Source: Gemmatimonadota bacterium
GTDB lineage: Bacteria > Gemmatimonadota > Gemmatimonadetes > Longimicrobiales > Gaopeijiaceae
Direction of reading: 5' to 3'
Assembly (NCBI GenBank): GCA_009844885.1
Contig: VYAQ01000279.1
Span: 1 to 62,723, forward strand
Length of the DNA stretch: 62,723 bases
Below the pieces are notes generated by a model. It saw only the letters and a program-made list of their open reading frames with translations, searched no databases and was not told where the DNA came from. Below, piece by piece: positions 42,518-52,061 of the stretch (position 1 is its first letter; every line of letters begins with the position of its first letter). A program made the position numbers and the translations under genes.

Positions 42518-43483
42518 ATGAGCCAGGACGAAACCCGTATCTCCGAAAAGGAGGCCCGCGCACTTTGGCGCCGTGCTGCCGAATTGCAGGCCGAGGCCGC
42601 TCGTCGACTCGAAGAGCGTTCGAGACAGCTGGCTCCGCGGGGGCAGCCAGCCGACATGGGCGAGGTCGAAGGGTACCGCCTGGCGGACGTGCGGGCCGCC
42701 GCCGAGGAAGCAGGAATTTCGCCCGAGTTCGTCGATCACGCGCTGGTGGAATCCCGCAACAGGGGCCTGGCCGAGGGAACCCAGGCCCAGCCATCGGCGA
42801 TGGCGGCGCGTTTCCTGGGCCAGCCGCCGCTGACGCTGGAGGTATCCCGGGTGATCCACGCTCCGGCCGAGGAAGTCTACGCCGCCATGCAACGGATCCT
42901 CCCCGGACGTCCGTTTCGCCTGAGTCTCACCGATCACTACGGAGCCGACCCCCTCGACGGCGGCGTGTTGGCTTTCAACGTGCCCGCCTTCTCGTATACG
43001 GCAACAACGACGGATCAGTCGTTCGCGTACGAGATGGCCTGGGCGGACCTGAAGCAACTGCTCTTCAGCCTCCGGCGCCTGGACACCGATCCACCCGCGA
43101 CCGAGCTGACCGTTCAGGCCAGCCTGGTCCGCAGCCAAAAGCTCAGCATGTGGGTCGGGGGCGGCTTTTCGGGGGTGGTCGCGTCGTTGAGCGGCGTCGT
43201 CGGCGGCTTCGCGGGCGGGGCCGTCGGGACCGCCCTCGGCATCGGGGGCTTCGCAGCCGGTACGGCGGTGGCGGGCTTCCTTGCCGGTGCGGCAGCGGTC
43301 GGGGGACTGGCGATGCTGGGTTGGCGCGGGGTGTATCGCTATGCGCTGCGCCGCGGGGAGAAGGCCATCCGGAACCTGATCGGCTCGATAGCCGTCGACA
43401 TCGAGACCGGTGGGGGTTTTTCGAGCCCGAAACCTCTTCCGAGCGCCCTCAGCGGCTTTCTTGGGGAAGGTCCGGAGGCGTAG
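42518..43483 (+). CDS. Hypothetical membrane protein with glycine-rich hairpin
   Basis: 321 residues. The N-terminal third is a charged helical region (RISEKEARALWRRAAELQAE, then DVRAAAEEAGISPEFVDHAL). This resembles the helical fold at the start of other bacterial membrane sensor proteins. The middle (about 100-200) is soluble and could be a lipid-binding (START-like) domain (VSRVIHAPAEEVYAAMQRIL). A glycine-rich double helix (about 215-275) ends the membrane part. I do not recognise a named family. It is divergent from the Asp-box gene. Confidence 0.6.
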   Translation: MSQDETRISEKEARALWRRAAELQAEAARRLEERSRQLAPRGQPADMGEVEGYRLADVRAAAEEAGISPEFVDHALVESRNRGLAEGTQAQPSAMAARFLGQPPLTLEVSRVIHAPAEEVYAAMQRILPGRPFRLSLTDHYGADPLDGGVLAFNVPAFSYTATTTDQSFAYEMAWADLKQLLFSLRRLDTDPPATELTVQASLVRSQKLSMWVGGGFSGVVASLSGVVGGFAGGAVGTALGIGGFAAGTAVAGFLAGAAAVGGLAMLGWRGVYRYALRRGEKAIRNLIGSIAVDIETGGGFSSPKPLPSALSGFLGEGPEA

Positions 43484-43507
43484 GTGGTGGAAGGTCCGGA
43501 GGCGTAG
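43465..43507 (+). repeat. 24-bp tandem duplication at a stop codon
   Basis: GGAAGGTCCGGAGGCGTAG occurs at 43465-43483 and again at 43489-43507 with period 24. The TAG in the first copy ends the preceding gene; the second copy lies between it and the convergent amidase stop. Confidence 0.75.
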
Positions 43508-43510
43508 CAG

Positions 43511-45397
43511 TCAGGGCCGGACCCGGGGGGTGAGGCTGCGGTGGTCGAAGCCGCGGCTGGTGTGGACGAGGAGCTCGAGTTCGCCGTTCATGAGGTCGTG
43601 CAGGAGGCGGGTGGGCAGTTGCACCGCGCCGGTCGGCTCCGGCTCTTCGGGGCCGCCGAGCCGCAGCACGACCGTGGCGCCGCCACCGTTCTCGTCCTCG
43701 GCCTCGGGGGCGCGTCGGCGCAGCACGGTGCCGTAGACGTCGGCGGGGTCGGTGGCGGAGATGGTGATACGGTAGGACAGCGTGCCGGTGGGGAGGTCGA
43801 CGGCCATGATGGCGTCGAGGCCGTCGCCGCTGGGTGGATCGGTGGCGAGCTGGACCGGGGACGGGACGGTGCCGTTGACCAGGGGTGGGGTGCGGAGCGG
43901 TGCGCGCCGCTTGGGATGCGCGGCCTCGTAGGCGAACGCGAACGCGACCAGGCGGGCGTCGTCGAGCGAGCGGCCCAGCAGTTCCAGACCGACCGGGAGG
44001 CCGCGCGCGGTGAAGCCGGCCGGGATGGTGAGCGCGGGCAGTCCTGTATGCGCGCTGAGGAAGCAGGTCGCGCCGGTGGGTGCCGCGCCGATGAGCGCGG
44101 TCTCCTGCCGCATGGTCGGGTAGGCCAGCGCGTCGAGATCGTGCCGGGTGAGGAGGTCGACGACCGCCGCCGTGAGCGCGCGCCGCCGTTCCAGGGTCTC
44201 GTCGAGCTCGGGAGAGTCGCGGGCGGTGCGTTCGTTGCGGCGGCGGAAGTTGCCGTCCAGGGCTTCGTGATGGAGGCCGGCTGCGAGGATCTCTTCCAGC
44301 GACGAGACGGGTGCGTCGGGGACACCGGCCAGGTAGTCCATCAGGTCGAACTTGAACTCGAAGTCGATCAGGCCCGTGTTGGCGAGCAGGTCGTCCATTT
44401 CGGGGATTTCGACGTCCAGGACCGTTGCGCCGAGGGCCTCCATCTCGGCGAGGGCGTCACGAATCACACGCGTCACGCTGCCCGCGCTTCCCTGCTCCGG
44501 CACCCATGCCTCCAGCACACCGATCCGCGCGCCGTCGAGGGCAGCCTGGTCGAGCGCGGCCTGGAAGTTCGGCGTCTCCCGGCCCTCCAGAATGGCTGTG
44601 GCCGGATCGGCCGGATCACGTCCCACCGTCGCGTCCAGCGCAATGGCCAGATCGGTCACCGTGCGCGCGAGCGGCCCGCCCGTGTCCTGCGAGTGCGACA
44701 GCGGCAGCATCCCGTCGATGCTCGACAGGCCCTTGGTCGGCCGCAGCCCGAAGAGGTTGTGCACGGAAGCCGGGATCCGGATCGAACCGCAGGTGTCGCT
44801 GCCCCACGCCACGGCGCCGAAGCTGGCCGCCACCGCTGCGCCCGTGCCGCCGGAACTGCCCCCAGGGTTGCGCGCCGGATCGTACGGGTTGCGCGTCTGC
44901 CCGCCCAGCGAACTGATCGTGGTGATCCCGGCCGCGAGCTCGTGAAGGTTCGTCTTGCCGAGGATCACCGCGCCCGCCTCCAGCAGACGTTTCACCTGAA
45001 ACGCGTTGTCGACCGGACGGAGGCCCGCGAGCGCCAGACTCGAGCCCGTCGTCGGCATCCAGTCCATGTCATAGTTGTCCTTCATGAGGACCGGGACGCC
45101 GTGCATGGGGCCCCGCACCGTTTCCGCCGCGCGCTCCGCGTCCAGCGCCGCGGCCTGCTCCCGCGCGAGCGGGTTCAGCCGGATGATGGTGTTGAGCGCC
45201 GGACCAGCGCGGTCGTACGCGGCGATGCGGGCCAGGTACTGTTCGACGAGCACCACCGACGTGGTGCGGCCCTCCTGAAGCGCGGCCTGCAGGTCGGTGA
45301 TCGAGGCCTCCGCGACCTCGAAGTCGCCTTGCGGCCCACCGGACGGACCGGCACAGGCCGCAACGATCAGGAAAAAGAGCAACGCTCCAGGTCTCAT
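43511..45397 (-). CDS. Amidase-signature family lipoprotein
   Basis: 628 residues. A lipobox FLIVAAC (Cys15) precedes an amidase-signature domain with Lys106 (VPVLMKDNYD), the cis-serine in GGSSGG (about 181-182) and nucleophile Ser205 in DTCGSIRIPA. A further 100 residues at the C terminus (after PLVNGTVPSPV) form a beta domain not found in the minimal family. It should hydrolyse an amide in the periplasm; the substrate is unknown. The ATG overlaps the end of the DUF3667 gene by 4 nt (ATGA), so the order is DUF3667b, DUF3667a, amidase on the minus strand. Confidence 0.9.
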   Translation of the reverse strand: MRPGALLFFLIVAACAGPSGGPQGDFEVAEASITDLQAALQEGRTTSVVLVEQYLARIAAYDRAGPALNTIIRLNPLAREQAAALDAERAAETVRGPMHGVPVLMKDNYDMDWMPTTGSSLALAGLRPVDNAFQVKRLLEAGAVILGKTNLHELAAGITTISSLGGQTRNPYDPARNPGGSSGGTGAAVAASFGAVAWGSDTCGSIRIPASVHNLFGLRPTKGLSSIDGMLPLSHSQDTGGPLARTVTDLAIALDATVGRDPADPATAILEGRETPNFQAALDQAALDGARIGVLEAWVPEQGSAGSVTRVIRDALAEMEALGATVLDVEIPEMDDLLANTGLIDFEFKFDLMDYLAGVPDAPVSSLEEILAAGLHHEALDGNFRRRNERTARDSPELDETLERRRALTAAVVDLLTRHDLDALAYPTMRQETALIGAAPTGATCFLSAHTGLPALTIPAGFTARGLPVGLELLGRSLDDARLVAFAFAYEAAHPKRRAPLRTPPLVNGTVPSPVQLATDPPSGDGLDAIMAVDLPTGTLSYRITISATDPADVYGTVLRRRAPEAEDENGGGATVVLRLGGPEEPEPTGAVQLPTRLLHDLMNGELELLVHTSRGFDHRSLTPRVRP

Positions 45398-46350
45398 GGT
45401 CCGCCCAACAAATACGCTGCAATGGCCCCCGCCAGCGTCACGAAAAACGAGAAGAAGGCAAACACAAGCCACCTGCCCACGGTCCTGCCCCAACTCTCGC
45501 CGAAATAGCGCCGCAACGCCATCAGGTAGTACCAGACGTGACCGGCCGCGATGCCCACCGACATCACTGTCGTCGGCAGGCTGCGCGGCATGATCAGGTA
45601 GTGGGCCAGCAGGGCGACGAGCGAGAAGGACTGCAGGTGAATCACCAGTACCAGGTGCTCTACGAAGAACCTCCGCTCGCTGAAGTACACGATCGAAAGG
45701 ATCAGGGCATACAGCGGAAGAGAAAGAATCACCACCAGTGTCGTATGCCGTGCTGTTCTTTCGATTACAGCGACCGGATCGTAATAGTAGCCGATCAGCA
45801 CGCGATAGACCGCGGGAGAGGACCCTCCGGTCACGGACGAATCCAGCGCAATATAGTTGGCCATGGTGCGCCGGTTCATGTCGTCGGGTCCGCGCCCCAT
45901 GATGTCATCCAGCTGGGCGCGTTGTTCCGGTCCCAACTGCGAGCGGACGGCTTCGATCTGCTCCGGGGTGGGCTCCTCGTACCCGAACCAATCCGTCGGT
46001 GTGGAAGCCGCGCGGTCCAACCAGCCGGTCGAGATGAACAACGCCAGCAGGCCGAGGTGTACAAAGCACATGAAGAGAAACAGCCTGATCGGCGACAGGT
46101 AGCGCGCGCGGCGGTTGCCCGCAAACTCGATCGACAACTGCCCCGGCTTGAAGAACAGCAGCTTCAGCGTGCGGAAGATCCTCGAGTCGACTTCAAAGGT
46201 GTCCGCAAAGAAGTCGCCCAGCATCGGCCGCAGCGACCGCATGTAGTTCCGGTCGCTTTGTCCGCAGCTGGCGCAGTAGGCGCCCGCACGCTCGTCGCCG
46301 CAGTTGGGGCAGACGACGGCGCCCGAAGGCTGAGCAGGGCGGTCAACCAT
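45394..46350 (-). CDS. DUF3667-type zinc-ribbon membrane protein, copy a
   Basis: 318 residues. The N-terminal zinc ribbon has CPNCGDERAGAYCASCGQ. It is followed by FFADTFEVDSRIFRTLKLLF and the FKPGQLSIEF and RRARYLSPIRLFLF blocks that define the family, then four or five membrane helices. The function of the family is unknown. The upstream paralogue ends 3 nt before this start and the amidase overlaps its stop, so the three genes form one transcript. Confidence 0.85.
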   Translation of the reverse strand: MVDRPAQPSGAVVCPNCGDERAGAYCASCGQSDRNYMRSLRPMLGDFFADTFEVDSRIFRTLKLLFFKPGQLSIEFAGNRRARYLSPIRLFLFMCFVHLGLLALFISTGWLDRAASTPTDWFGYEEPTPEQIEAVRSQLGPEQRAQLDDIMGRGPDDMNRRTMANYIALDSSVTGGSSPAVYRVLIGYYYDPVAVIERTARHTTLVVILSLPLYALILSIVYFSERRFFVEHLVLVIHLQSFSLVALLAHYLIMPRSLPTTVMSVGIAAGHVWYYLMALRRYFGESWGRTVGRWLVFAFFSFFVTLAGAIAAYLLGGP

Positions 46351-46353
46351 CGG

Positions 46354-47598
46354 TCAGGCGGTCAGGAAAAGGACGACCATGGTCAGGGGAACCGAGATCG
46401 TGAAGTACAGGGTACCCAGCAAGAACGCCTTGACGAGGGTGAAGAACCAGCCGTTCGCGTAGAAGCGGCGCAGCGCGATGATCGGGTAGGCGAAGACCGT
46501 CAATCCGAGGATTCCCTGGGTCCACGCCTGCCCGGCCGCGCCCATGGGTGTGAGCGACGCGATCAGCATCAGGGTGACGATGATGAACAGGAACGAGTGG
46601 ACGTGCATGCCGAAGACGAGATGCTCGATGTAGTACCGCTTCTGGCGCCAGTAGAACACCGCGAGGATCAAGGCGTAGACCGGCAGCAGGAAGAACATGG
46701 CGATCGATAGGTTGCCGATGGTGCGTTCAATGAACGCGTCGGAGTCGTGCAACAGGTCGATTGCGGTGTTCAGAATCATCCTCGCCAGGAAGCCGCGGAA
46801 ACCCGGCAGTACGACTGCTGCCCCACGTGGCGGGTCGCCGGCGGCCGTCCCGGCGGTCTGCGCCGTACTGTCGGCACCCGGCGGTGGCTCCACCTCCGGC
46901 CCTGGATCCGCTTGCCGTCCCCCCACCGACGAAGCCTGAGCTTCGGAATCGAAGGCCGCGGCCAGGATGGCGAGCCCGACTTGAGCCCGCTCCGACTCAC
47001 GATTGAGCAGATCGTCCAGCTTGCCGTGCTGCGAAGGCGCCAGGTTCGCCCTGAGCGCTGCAATCCCGGACTCGCTGATCTCCGCCGACACCGGAACGTC
47101 CTCGCCGTCAATCTGCAGCTGCAATCCCGGCACCATGGCCTGCAGGGAATCCATCGCGACCTGCAGGGAGTCCATCACCTCCCCCGGGATCTCGGCAAAG
47201 CTTGAGGAAGGATCCTGATCCGGGTCTCCATCGCGCAGATCGGAAACCCGCGACATCACCAGCGACATCGTGAGGAAGAAGATCACGCTGGTGAAGAGGT
47301 AGAGCCGCACCGGCGTCATGTAGCGTGCGCGCCGGTTGCGGGAGAACTCGGTCGACAGGCTGCCAGGCTTGAAGAGCAGGAGCTTGAGCGTCTGCGCGAG
47401 GCGGCCGTCGAACTCGAAGGACTCGCGCACCAGCTCGCCTAGCACGGGAAAGAGGGACCGCGTGTAGGTGCGGTCGTTCTGGCCGCACAGCGAGCAGAAG
47501 CGATCCGCGCGCGGGCGTCCGCAGTTCTCGCACAGGGCACCGGCGGCGTTGGCGGCGGATTCGGCTTCTGCGGTGGGCTCGTTGCTGGCGTCGGTCAT
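46354..47598 (-). CDS. DUF3667-type zinc-ribbon membrane protein, copy b
   Basis: 414 residues. The same architecture as copy a: CENCGRPRADRFCSLCGQ ribbon, LGELVRESFEFDGRLAQTLKLL, FKPGSLSTEFSRNRRARYMTP, and membrane helices. It differs by an insert of about 100 residues with two acidic, low-complexity stretches (DGDPDQDPSSSF, and PGPEVEPPPGADSTAQTAG). Tandem duplication of the gene is the simplest explanation. The ATG at 47598 leads the operon and lies 95 bp from the divergent Asp-box gene start. Confidence 0.85.
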   Translation of the reverse strand: MTDASNEPTAEAESAANAAGALCENCGRPRADRFCSLCGQNDRTYTRSLFPVLGELVRESFEFDGRLAQTLKLLLFKPGSLSTEFSRNRRARYMTPVRLYLFTSVIFFLTMSLVMSRVSDLRDGDPDQDPSSSFAEIPGEVMDSLQVAMDSLQAMVPGLQLQIDGEDVPVSAEISESGIAALRANLAPSQHGKLDDLLNRESERAQVGLAILAAAFDSEAQASSVGGRQADPGPEVEPPPGADSTAQTAGTAAGDPPRGAAVVLPGFRGFLARMILNTAIDLLHDSDAFIERTIGNLSIAMFFLLPVYALILAVFYWRQKRYYIEHLVFGMHVHSFLFIIVTLMLIASLTPMGAAGQAWTQGILGLTVFAYPIIALRRFYANGWFFTLVKAFLLGTLYFTISVPLTMVVLFLTA

Positions 47599-47693
47599 GG
47601 GCGCAACCTAGAATGACGCCGGCCCGCACGGCAATCCGCGCGGACCGTCCAACGGCACCTTCCCCTCCGCAGGCCGGATGGCAGGCCGCACCC

Positions 47694-50600
47694 ATGTCCC
47701 GCAACGCGACGCGACCCATGTTCGACCACCTCACCCGCACGACGCTCGCCGCCCTCATCCCCGCCGCCGCGCTTGCCGCGCTCGCCGCCACCCCGCAGGG
47801 CGCGAACGCCCAGGCCGCGCAGCCCGACATCGCCCTCATCACCCAGGCCACCGGGGGGCTCGCGCTTCGCGGAATCGGCCCGGCGCTGATGGGCGGACGC
47901 ATCGCGGACATCGCGGTCCACCCCGGCGACCCCACGACCTGGTACATCGCGGTCGGCTCCGGTGGCGTCTGGAAGACCACGAATTCCGGCATCACGTGGA
48001 CGCCCGTCTTCGACGACCAGCCGTCGTACTCGATCGGGGCAGTGGCGATCGATCCGTCCGATCCGGACATTGTCTGGGCCGGCACCGGCGAAAACGTCAG
48101 CGGGCGGCACGTGGCCTGGGGCGACGGGGTCTACAGGAGCCGCGACGCCGGACGCACCTGGACGCACGCCGGACTGGCCGCCTCCGAACACATCGGCAAG
48201 ATCCTGGTCGATCCGCGCGACGGGCACACCGTATTCGTGGCAGCTGAGGGTCCGCTCTGGTCAGCCGGGGGCGAGCGCGGCCTCTACCGGACCGAGGACG
48301 GCGGCGAGACTTGGGACGCGGTGCTGACCGTCGACGAGAACACGGGCGTGACCGACATCGAGTTCGATCCCGTCGACCCGGACATCATGTACGCGGCCAC
48401 CTACGAGCGCCGCCGCACAGTCTGGTCGCTGCTCGCCGGCGGCCCGGGCTCGGGCATCCACAAGTCGACCGATGGCGGCCGCACATGGCGTGAGGTCACG
48501 GCGGGACTGCCCAATGGCCACATGGGCAAGATCGGCATCGACGTGTCGGGCGCGGACCGCGACATCGTGTACGCCACCATCGAGGGCGGACCCAACGACC
48601 GCGGCTTCTACCGCTCCACCGACCGGGGCGAGAGCTGGGAACGCCGCAATTCCTACATCTCGGGCGGCACCGGGCCGCACTACTACCAGGAGATCGAGGC
48701 GTCGCCTCACGACCCCGATCTCGTCTACCAGATGGACGTCTTCATCCACGTCACCCGCGACGGCGGCGCCACCTTCACCGAACTCGGGACCGGACGCGAG
48801 AAGCACAGCGACAACCACGCGCTGTGGATCGATCCCGCCAACGGCCGCCACATGCTGGCCGGCACCGACGCGGGCCTCTACGAGACCTTCGACGAGGGCA
48901 CGACCTGGCGGCACTTCCCCAACACGCCGATCTCGCAGTTCTACAAGCTCGCGCTCGACAACGCCGAACCCTTCTACAACATCCTCGGCGGCGCGCAGGA
49001 CCTGGGCACGCTGCACGGCCCCTCGCGCACGATGAACCTGGAGGGCGTGCGCAACCACGACTGGTACGCTCCCCTGGGCGCCGACGGGTACGCAGCCGCC
49101 TTCGACCCGACCGATCCAGCCATTGCCTATATCCAGTCGCAGCAAGGCAATCTTCAGCGAGTCAACCTGCACAACCACGAACTCATCAACATCCGTCCGC
49201 TGCCGGCCCCCGGCGACCCGCCCGAGCGCTGGAACTGGGACAGCCCCGTTGTTGCGAGCCCCCACGCGGAGGGCCGGATCTACTACGCGTCCCAGCGCGT
49301 GTGGCGGAGCGACGACCGCGGCAGCTCGTGGACCGCGGTGAGCGGCGACCTGACCCGCGACGACAACCGCTACGAGCTGCCGGTGGCCGGACGCGTCCGC
49401 AGCGTGAACGCGCTGTGGGGCAACACCGCAATGTCTTGGTACTCAACGATTTCGGCCATCTCCGAGTCGCCGCTCGACGAAGGCGTCATCATCGCCGGCA
49501 CCGACGACGGGCTGGTCCAGGTGACCGAGGACGGGGGCGCGAACTGGCGCCGGACCGCCCCGCTGCCGGGCCTCCCGGAGCGCGCCTTCATGAACGACGT
49601 CAAGGCGTCCCAACACGACCGCGCATCGTTTTTTGTTGCGCCGGACAACCACAAGGAGGGCGACTACACCCCCTACCTCTTCGCGACCAATGACGCCGGC
49701 CGCACCTGGCGCTCGATCGCCGGCGACCTGCCCGATGGCGTCATCATCTGGTCGGTCGAGCAAGACCACGTGCGTCCCGATCTGCTATTCCTTGGCGCCG
49801 AGAACGGCATCTATTTGACGCTCAACGGCGGCACCAACTGGATCAAGCTGGGCACGGGCGCACCCACGATCTCGTTCCGCGATCTGGAGATCCAGCGCCG
49901 CGACAATGATCTGGTGGGAGCAACCTTCGGCCGTGGCTTCTACGTCCTCGACGACTACGCGCCCCTGAGGGATATGGCCGACGGTGCGCTTGCCGCAGGA
50001 GCGGTCCTGTTCCCCGTGCGGGACGCCTGGTGGTACGTCCCCAACACCCCGCTGCAGGCACCGGGTCAGCCGACCCTCGGCACGACCTCGTTCGTCGCGC
50101 CCAATCCGGACTTCGGCGCCACGTTCACCTACTGGCTCGCCGACCCGCCCGGGACCGCCCGCATGGAGCGGCGCGATGCGGAGCGCGCGGCCGCCGCACG
50201 CGGCGAGGACATCCCCTTCCCCGGCTACGACGCGCTGCGGGCCGAGGCGCTTGAGAGCGGGCCGCGCGTGGCAATGGTCGTACGGGACGCGGACGGAGCC
50301 CCCGTGCGGCGCGTCATGGGCCCTGCGACCGAGGGCCTCCACCGCGTCACCTGGGACCTGCGCCGCCCCGCACCCGACCTCGTCAACCTCGCGACGCCGG
50401 GCTTCACGCCGCCGTGGGCGGGCACGCCGCGCGGCCCCTTGGCGCCCCCGGGCGAGTACACGGTCGAGATGGCGCTGATCACCGAGGCCGGCGTCGAGCG
50501 GGTCGGCGATCCGCAGCCGTTCACCGTGAAGCCCGTCCCCAACATCGACGCGGCGACCGACTTCGCAGCCGCGATGGCCTTCGCGGAGGAGACCGCCGAC

Positions 50601-51023
50601 CTGCAGCGCCGCGCCCGGGGCGCCGCCGCCGAGATCGGCCGCGCGCGCGACCGGCTCCGCCACATGCGCGCCGCCCTGGACGAGACCCCCGCCGCCGGCG
50701 ACGACCTCTACACGCGCCTGGAAGCGATCGAGACCCGGCTCGCCGGCATCGCGGTGCGGCTACAGGGCGATCCCGCCCGCGGCGCCCTCAACGAGCCAAG
50801 CGCGCCCTCGATCATGGGCCGCATCGGCCAGGTCGCCGGGGGGCACTGGGGCACGCGCCAGCCGCCCACCCAAACCCAGCGCGAGAGCCTCGAGATCGCG
50901 CGGGGCGGCTTCCAGAGGGTGTCGATCGCGCTCGGGACGCTCCTGGAGGAAACGCTGGCCGAACTGGAGGCCGACATGGAAGCGGCGGGCGCGCCGTGGA
51001 CGCCGGGGCGCAGGGTGGGGTAG
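47694..51023 (+). CDS. Asp-box (VPS10/BNR-type) secreted beta-propeller protein, copy 2
   Basis: 1109 residues. A signal peptide ends GANAQA; an ATG at 47718 is an alternative start. Asp boxes include TTNSGITW, SRDAGRTW, TEDGGETW, STDGGRTW, STDRGESW and TNDAGRTW. A proline-glycine-rich C-terminal part (TPPWAGTPRGPLAPPGEYTVEM) precedes an acidic helical tail (LAELEADMEAAGAPW). The order of blocks parallels the protein at 39271-42426, so the two are duplicates. No catalytic assignment is possible. The family may bind peptides or glycans at the surface. Confidence 0.85.
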   Translation: MSRNATRPMFDHLTRTTLAALIPAAALAALAATPQGANAQAAQPDIALITQATGGLALRGIGPALMGGRIADIAVHPGDPTTWYIAVGSGGVWKTTNSGITWTPVFDDQPSYSIGAVAIDPSDPDIVWAGTGENVSGRHVAWGDGVYRSRDAGRTWTHAGLAASEHIGKILVDPRDGHTVFVAAEGPLWSAGGERGLYRTEDGGETWDAVLTVDENTGVTDIEFDPVDPDIMYAATYERRRTVWSLLAGGPGSGIHKSTDGGRTWREVTAGLPNGHMGKIGIDVSGADRDIVYATIEGGPNDRGFYRSTDRGESWERRNSYISGGTGPHYYQEIEASPHDPDLVYQMDVFIHVTRDGGATFTELGTGREKHSDNHALWIDPANGRHMLAGTDAGLYETFDEGTTWRHFPNTPISQFYKLALDNAEPFYNILGGAQDLGTLHGPSRTMNLEGVRNHDWYAPLGADGYAAAFDPTDPAIAYIQSQQGNLQRVNLHNHELINIRPLPAPGDPPERWNWDSPVVASPHAEGRIYYASQRVWRSDDRGSSWTAVSGDLTRDDNRYELPVAGRVRSVNALWGNTAMSWYSTISAISESPLDEGVIIAGTDDGLVQVTEDGGANWRRTAPLPGLPERAFMNDVKASQHDRASFFVAPDNHKEGDYTPYLFATNDAGRTWRSIAGDLPDGVIIWSVEQDHVRPDLLFLGAENGIYLTLNGGTNWIKLGTGAPTISFRDLEIQRRDNDLVGATFGRGFYVLDDYAPLRDMADGALAAGAVLFPVRDAWWYVPNTPLQAPGQPTLGTTSFVAPNPDFGATFTYWLADPPGTARMERRDAERAAAARGEDIPFPGYDALRAEALESGPRVAMVVRDADGAPVRRVMGPATEGLHRVTWDLRRPAPDLVNLATPGFTPPWAGTPRGPLAPPGEYTVEMALITEAGVERVGDPQPFTVKPVPNIDAATDFAAAMAFAEETADLQRRARGAAAEIGRARDRLRHMRAALDETPAAGDDLYTRLEAIETRLAGIAVRLQGDPARGALNEPSAPSIMGRIGQVAGGHWGTRQPPTQTQRESLEIARGGFQRVSIALGTLLEETLAELEADMEAAGAPWTPGRRVG

Positions 51024-51158
51024 GCAGCGGTCAGTCGCCGAGCGCCGAGGCATCCCAATCCCTCACAGCCGGTCGGCCCGGGAGCCATCAGCCGGGCAAC
51101 CGGCAGGCCGCGGTCGAGGATCTGAACGTTGACCAATCACGTCACAAAGCGAGCCAGC

Positions 51159-51599
51159 ATGAAGCAGATACGCCCCATCTCCGTCGTCGCCGTAGTGGCC
51201 CTGGCACTCACCGGATGCATCATGGGCGTGCCGAAGGCGATGTACACGCTGGCTCCGATGGGCCCCGCCGAGACGCTGAACTGCGCCACGCACCACATCA
51301 AGGCCCTCGGGTACACCATTGCCGACGGAGACAGCGAGATCGGCTTCGTCCGGGGTGAGAAGTACTTGCCCACAGGCGAGCGCTGGCTCATCCTCGGACG
51401 CGGCGAACGCCACGTCCTCACCGCCACCGTACTGGCGGATCCCGACACGGGCGAGTCCTCCTTGCACATGACCGCGGGCCTCAGGGACGACCGTAACACG
51501 GGGGCGCCCACCAAGTCCGGAAGTGCGGATGCCAACGCGGTCGTGGCCGCCTGCACGGACCAGACCACGGCCGACGGCGAGGGCGGCAGGAGCGGCTGA
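51159..51599 (+). CDS. Small lipoprotein, hypothetical
   Basis: 146 residues from the ATG at 51159 (MKQIRPISVVAVVALALTGC, lipobox LTGC at Cys20). The mature part is short and mixed alpha/beta (PAETLNCATHHIKALGYTIA, then SEIGFVRGEKY), like small periplasmic lipoproteins of unknown role. A start 30 nt upstream exists but gives a weaker leader. It follows the Asp-box gene by 135 bp. The 192 bp after it, before the next convergent gene, hold nothing I recognise. Confidence 0.6.
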   Translation: MKQIRPISVVAVVALALTGCIMGVPKAMYTLAPMGPAETLNCATHHIKALGYTIADGDSEIGFVRGEKYLPTGERWLILGRGERHVLTATVLADPDTGESSLHMTAGLRDDRNTGAPTKSGSADANAVVAACTDQTTADGEGGRSG

Positions 51600-51791
51600 A
51601 GCCGACGGTCCGCTGGATGTGTCGCTGGAGCGCAGCGGTTCGGTCGTAGTCGCTGTGCCTGAGAAGGGATCGGCCGTTTTGACGGCGGGGAGGTCGAGAG
51701 AACGACCGCGGACCTCCGCAGTGGGCGGCTTGGCGGGCGGCGAGCGAACGTAATGTAGCCCGGTGACTCGTTACGACCAGGTGACTGATCT

Positions 51792-52061
51792 TCAACCCCG
51801 CCGGTACACGTCCTTCCGGTGCCCTACCTTGAGAATGACGATCACCAGCCGGCCTCGGGAGACACTGTATAGAATCCGGTATCGCCCAACGCGGACGCGG
51901 TAGACATCGTCGTATCCCGTCAGCTTTCTCGCCCCCCGGGGAAACGGATCTTCGGCCAGGAGCAGCATCCTGCGGGCAACGCGCCCCTGGTCGTCCCGAG
52001 GGAGTTTGCGCAACTGCTTCTCCGCCGTGCGGGAGATCTCGACCTCATGGGGTCCCATCAA
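51792..52061 (-). CDS. RelE/ParE-family toxin
   Basis: 89 residues. SRTAEKQLRKLPRDDQGRVA, then LTGYDDVYRVRVGRYRILYSV and the VIVILKVGHRKDVYR end match RelE-type mRNA interferases, which cut mRNA in the ribosome. The catalytic basic and aromatic residues Arg, Tyr and Lys near the C terminus are all in place. The gene starts inside the antitoxin gene (17-nt overlap). ParE-type gyrase poisoning is possible instead, since the two cannot be told apart safely here. Confidence 0.87.
   Translation of the reverse strand: MMGPHEVEISRTAEKQLRKLPRDDQGRVARRMLLLAEDPFPRGARKLTGYDDVYRVRVGRYRILYSVSRGRLVIVILKVGHRKDVYRRG

Noticed and set aside
43541-45508. Plus-strand frame of 655 codons
   Set aside because: It is antisense to the amidase, with shadow-type composition and no family signature.
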